In this document: positions 61,737 to 64,000 of the stretch, one piece after another
Layout of the letters: every line of letters starts with the position of its first letter
Position numbering within the stretch: the stretch's first letter is position 1
NCBI GenBank assembly: GCA_964030785.1
Contig: OZ034970.1
Coordinates: 39,508,377-39,572,376 of the forward strand
DNA: 64,000 bases
Origin: Siderastrea siderea
Lineage: Eukaryota; Cnidaria; Anthozoa; Scleractinia; Rhizangiidae
Reading direction: 5' to 3'
Program-made: the position numbers and the translations under genes
The notes under the pieces: generated by a model
What the model was told of the DNA's origin: nothing
Database searches by the model: none
The model's input: the letters and a program-made list of their open reading frames with translations, nothing else

Positions 61737-62194
61737 GGCTGGTTTTCACTAGCGACGGAGTCGGAGTCGCAGTCGTAAGCGGAGTCGTAAGAGCGCTTAT
61801 GACCTAGTGAAAATCAAACATCGGAGTCGTAAGCGGAGTCATAAGCTCGACGGAATCAGAGTCGGAAGAATCAGAACGTTTCCATTTTCTTCCGACTCCG
61901 CTTACGATTCCGTCGCTTACGATCTAGTGAAAACCAGATTGTCGGAGTCGGAAGCAGAAGCGGAAGGATAAACCAATCACGGTGCTCGTTCCCACGCTTT
62001 ATGATTGGTTTAGTTCTTCCGCTTCTGCTTACGACTCCGACAAACAGGTTTTCACTAGATCGTAAGCGACGGATGCGTAAGCGCAAAGGAAACTCTGCTT
62101 ACGACTCCGCTATTTGATTTTCACTAGATCGTAACGCTTTACGCTTCTGATTACGACTCCGACTCCGACTCCGTCGCTAGTGAAAACCAGCCTT
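61737..62194. mobile_element. Foldback MITE (GGCTGGTTTTCACTAGCGAC ends)
   Basis: A 458-bp palindromic element built of inverted and direct copies of ggttttcactag, gtcgtaagcgga and gacggagtcgg. Outside it, tagtct.ctacgcagccgttttta (about 61,684-61,707) pairs with its complement at about 62,195-62,215, so it appears nested in the ends of another MITE. Confidence 0.85.
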
Positions 62195-62591
62195 AAAAAC
62201 GGCTGCGTAGGAGACTAACCCTCGCTTCTCATTCCTTCTTGAATGAGCAGGAGCATACTTTGAATGAGTTGTTTGTCAATAGCGTAGCCTGTCAACAGGC
62301 TATCATCAAATCGGGAATGCCTATCATCTGGAATTCCGATCATCAGGAATGCGGTTCTCGCATGATCCACAACATCCCCCGCCCCCGCCCATTTCACTCG
62401 TATATAAACACGCCTTGATAGAGTGAAAACTAACTTTTAAACGCATTCATGATTCTTAAGCTTGCGTTCTTTCTCCGGCTTTTCTTTCACGTTCTCAAAA
62501 GCGGCTGTTAAGGCCTGGATACCGTCAAAATGCAATATATCACGAGTGCTACTACGCGTAATAAAATTTCAAAGTAAGTGAACCCCTGTTT

Positions 62592-62628
62592 GTACCTCGC
62601 GATTCTACCTCTTCCGGACCTTCAGTAG
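62592..62628 (+). repeat. 37-bp direct repeat, right copy
   Basis: Exact second copy, 1,458 bp from the first, on the far side of the foldback element. Confidence 0.9.
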
Positions 62629-64000
62629 CATTGGCCTTTATTTCGTAACAAATGTCTCGCAAACAAAGGAGGGATGAATCAGTTGATCAATTTTCTTTTA
62701 ACGATAATTGGAAAAACCTTTTATTCTAGAGTCTTTTTGAACGACGAATTTAATTTGTCAAAGGGAAGAAACAATCTTGGCATTTTTAAAGATACTTAAG
62801 GAATAACTGTCCTTAACCAAAATTCCTTCCAGAAAAGTATTATTGAAAATCAGGGCCTCAGAGATTGATATGGAGTGCAGGTTATCAATATGCGTGCACT
62901 TTTATTTGAAAAAGTGCAATTTTTTGTTCGCGTGTATGCATGAACAAGCGGCCCCACGCACGAGACTTCACTGTTTGTCCAGACGAAACACACCCTTCAA
63001 TACACCCAGCTGAATTGCTTGCACGTCAATGATCTCTTGAACATTCACGCGTCGGTGAACATCAATGTTTGGGGTTTTAAATTTAGCAGCAAGAAATTAT
63101 AAGGCGTGCGAAAAACATAACCCCCCCCCCCCCCCTCACGTAGTCGTTAAGAAGTGTTGGCAGAAAAACGGGAAGGTCATGACCTTCTGTTGTGTTTGTT
63201 TTTGTGTAGTTAAAATGGTGCTATTAAATTGTAATAATAATATAAACAAGGCTTGGATCCCCAACTTAACTTTGACAGTATTAGTGTAGTCGACTCTACT
63301 TTGCTGTCATTGCTCCAATCACAAGGTAAACGAAAGGGCCTCCTTTATAGTGGCTCAACAAGGTTTATATTCCTGCGGGGGACTAAAGAAAACAAAGAAG
63401 TAAACAAAGGAACTCTTTTGTATTTTGTAGTTAGAACTGGAGAGTGGTGCAAATTAGTAGAGTCCCGGGAATTTTGATTCCAATAGGGAAGTATGTCAAA
63501 TATAATCACAGAGACGAGTATTAAATACTGTAAGGATTGTCAACTGAAGGTAAAAATAGCATCAAAACACGTTTCTCTCGCGCGATAACCTTGATCATTG
63601 AGAATTTTTATTCAGTTGTATCAAATTAGCATATGGAAAAGAGATTCGGAAAGATATGCTTCGGCGATCAGGTTTAAGGAGGGGCCCCTTAAAAAATTCC
63701 TTTATGTGCATGCGCAAGCGTCTCATTGACATTCTGGGCTCACTCTGGGCACGGTTTGGTGAACTGACCTTGTCTGCTGCATAGTATCTCTGGGTTTTTG
63801 AAGTTTACATCTCTGTTATAAGGTAGGATTAATCTTTAGCTGCACTGTGAAAGAAATAACAAGTTGACGTTGCCAATTGCGTTCTATTGCACCCCTTAGA
63901 AGGCCACTATCTGACTGACTTCGTTATTCGTGACTGATATCTACGTGACTCCTTGCTAGGCGTTGTTTCAAGACGCCTTTTAACCATTTGCTCGTTTTGT
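62629..64000. other. Right margin, nothing recognised
   Basis: Contains a C-run at about 63,121-63,135 and short open frames without similarity. No gene, RNA or transposon end could be supported. Confidence 0.5.

Overview
The window is nuclear DNA of a cnidarian, most likely a stony coral or another anthozoan. The main host gene is a multi-exon voltage-gated sodium channel with canonical GT/AG introns, and the introns are crowded with metazoan-type transposons, a 5'-truncated LINE, tRNA-derived SINEs and MITEs. The taxon is inferred from the style of the channel and of the repeats, not proven.

Host gene: a Nav-type channel is encoded on the minus strand from an ATG at 48,920 to below position 551, where it leaves the window. 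Thirteen exons could be placed by splice sites and matching phases. They cover the N-terminus, all of domain I, domain II and the start of the II-III linker (828 codons plus 1 nt). The intron between the 58-bp exon 7 (37,744-37,801) and exon 8 (10,554-10,698) is 27 kb long and is filled almost entirely by mobile DNA.

That intron holds, in order: element A (11,379-14,212), a 2.8-kb element with ends reading TTAAGGACGGTGG; a complete 17,653-bp Maverick/Polinton (14,264-31,916) with 343-bp inverted repeats and a 6-bp target duplication AATGTG; and element B (about 32,209-37,397), a rearranged relative of A that carries a Crypton-like tyrosine recombinase gene; then a tRNA-like sequence.

The Polinton carries a virus-like gene set: protein-primed PolB (split by a frame change), integrase with chromodomain, a PLA2-domain protein, two Zn-ribbon paralogues, a membrane-active/adenain-like protease fusion, major and minor capsid proteins, FtsK/HerA packaging ATPase, a fibre with phage-tail-like repeats, a lectin-like protein, a two-TM protein, a VLTF3-like late transcription factor and a BRO-N/VRR-NUC/zinc-finger protein. 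Two blocks are transcribed divergently from 26,644-26,771. Seven genes, most of them virion-type, share a TCTA(A) motif a few bases before the ATG, while PolB, BRO, ATPase, two-TM and VLTF3 genes lack it. This looks like an early/late promoter code resembling the TCTA late motif of CroV/Mavirus. The tips of the element also fold into extended 72-nt hairpins.

Other introns and the upstream flank hold a LINE with 15-bp target duplication (1,767-3,428), a SINE with 14-bp target duplication (43,019-43,308), Harbinger-like elements with 3-bp duplications (46,892-47,704; 44,831-45,234), a 1.15-kb palindrome (38.34-39.50 kb), a 2.36-kb TIR element with an acidic ORF (52,776-55,130), a 2.7-kb tandem duplication (55.7-60.9 kb) and foldback MITEs (61.7-62.2 kb). 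No second host gene could be supported to the right of 49 kb.
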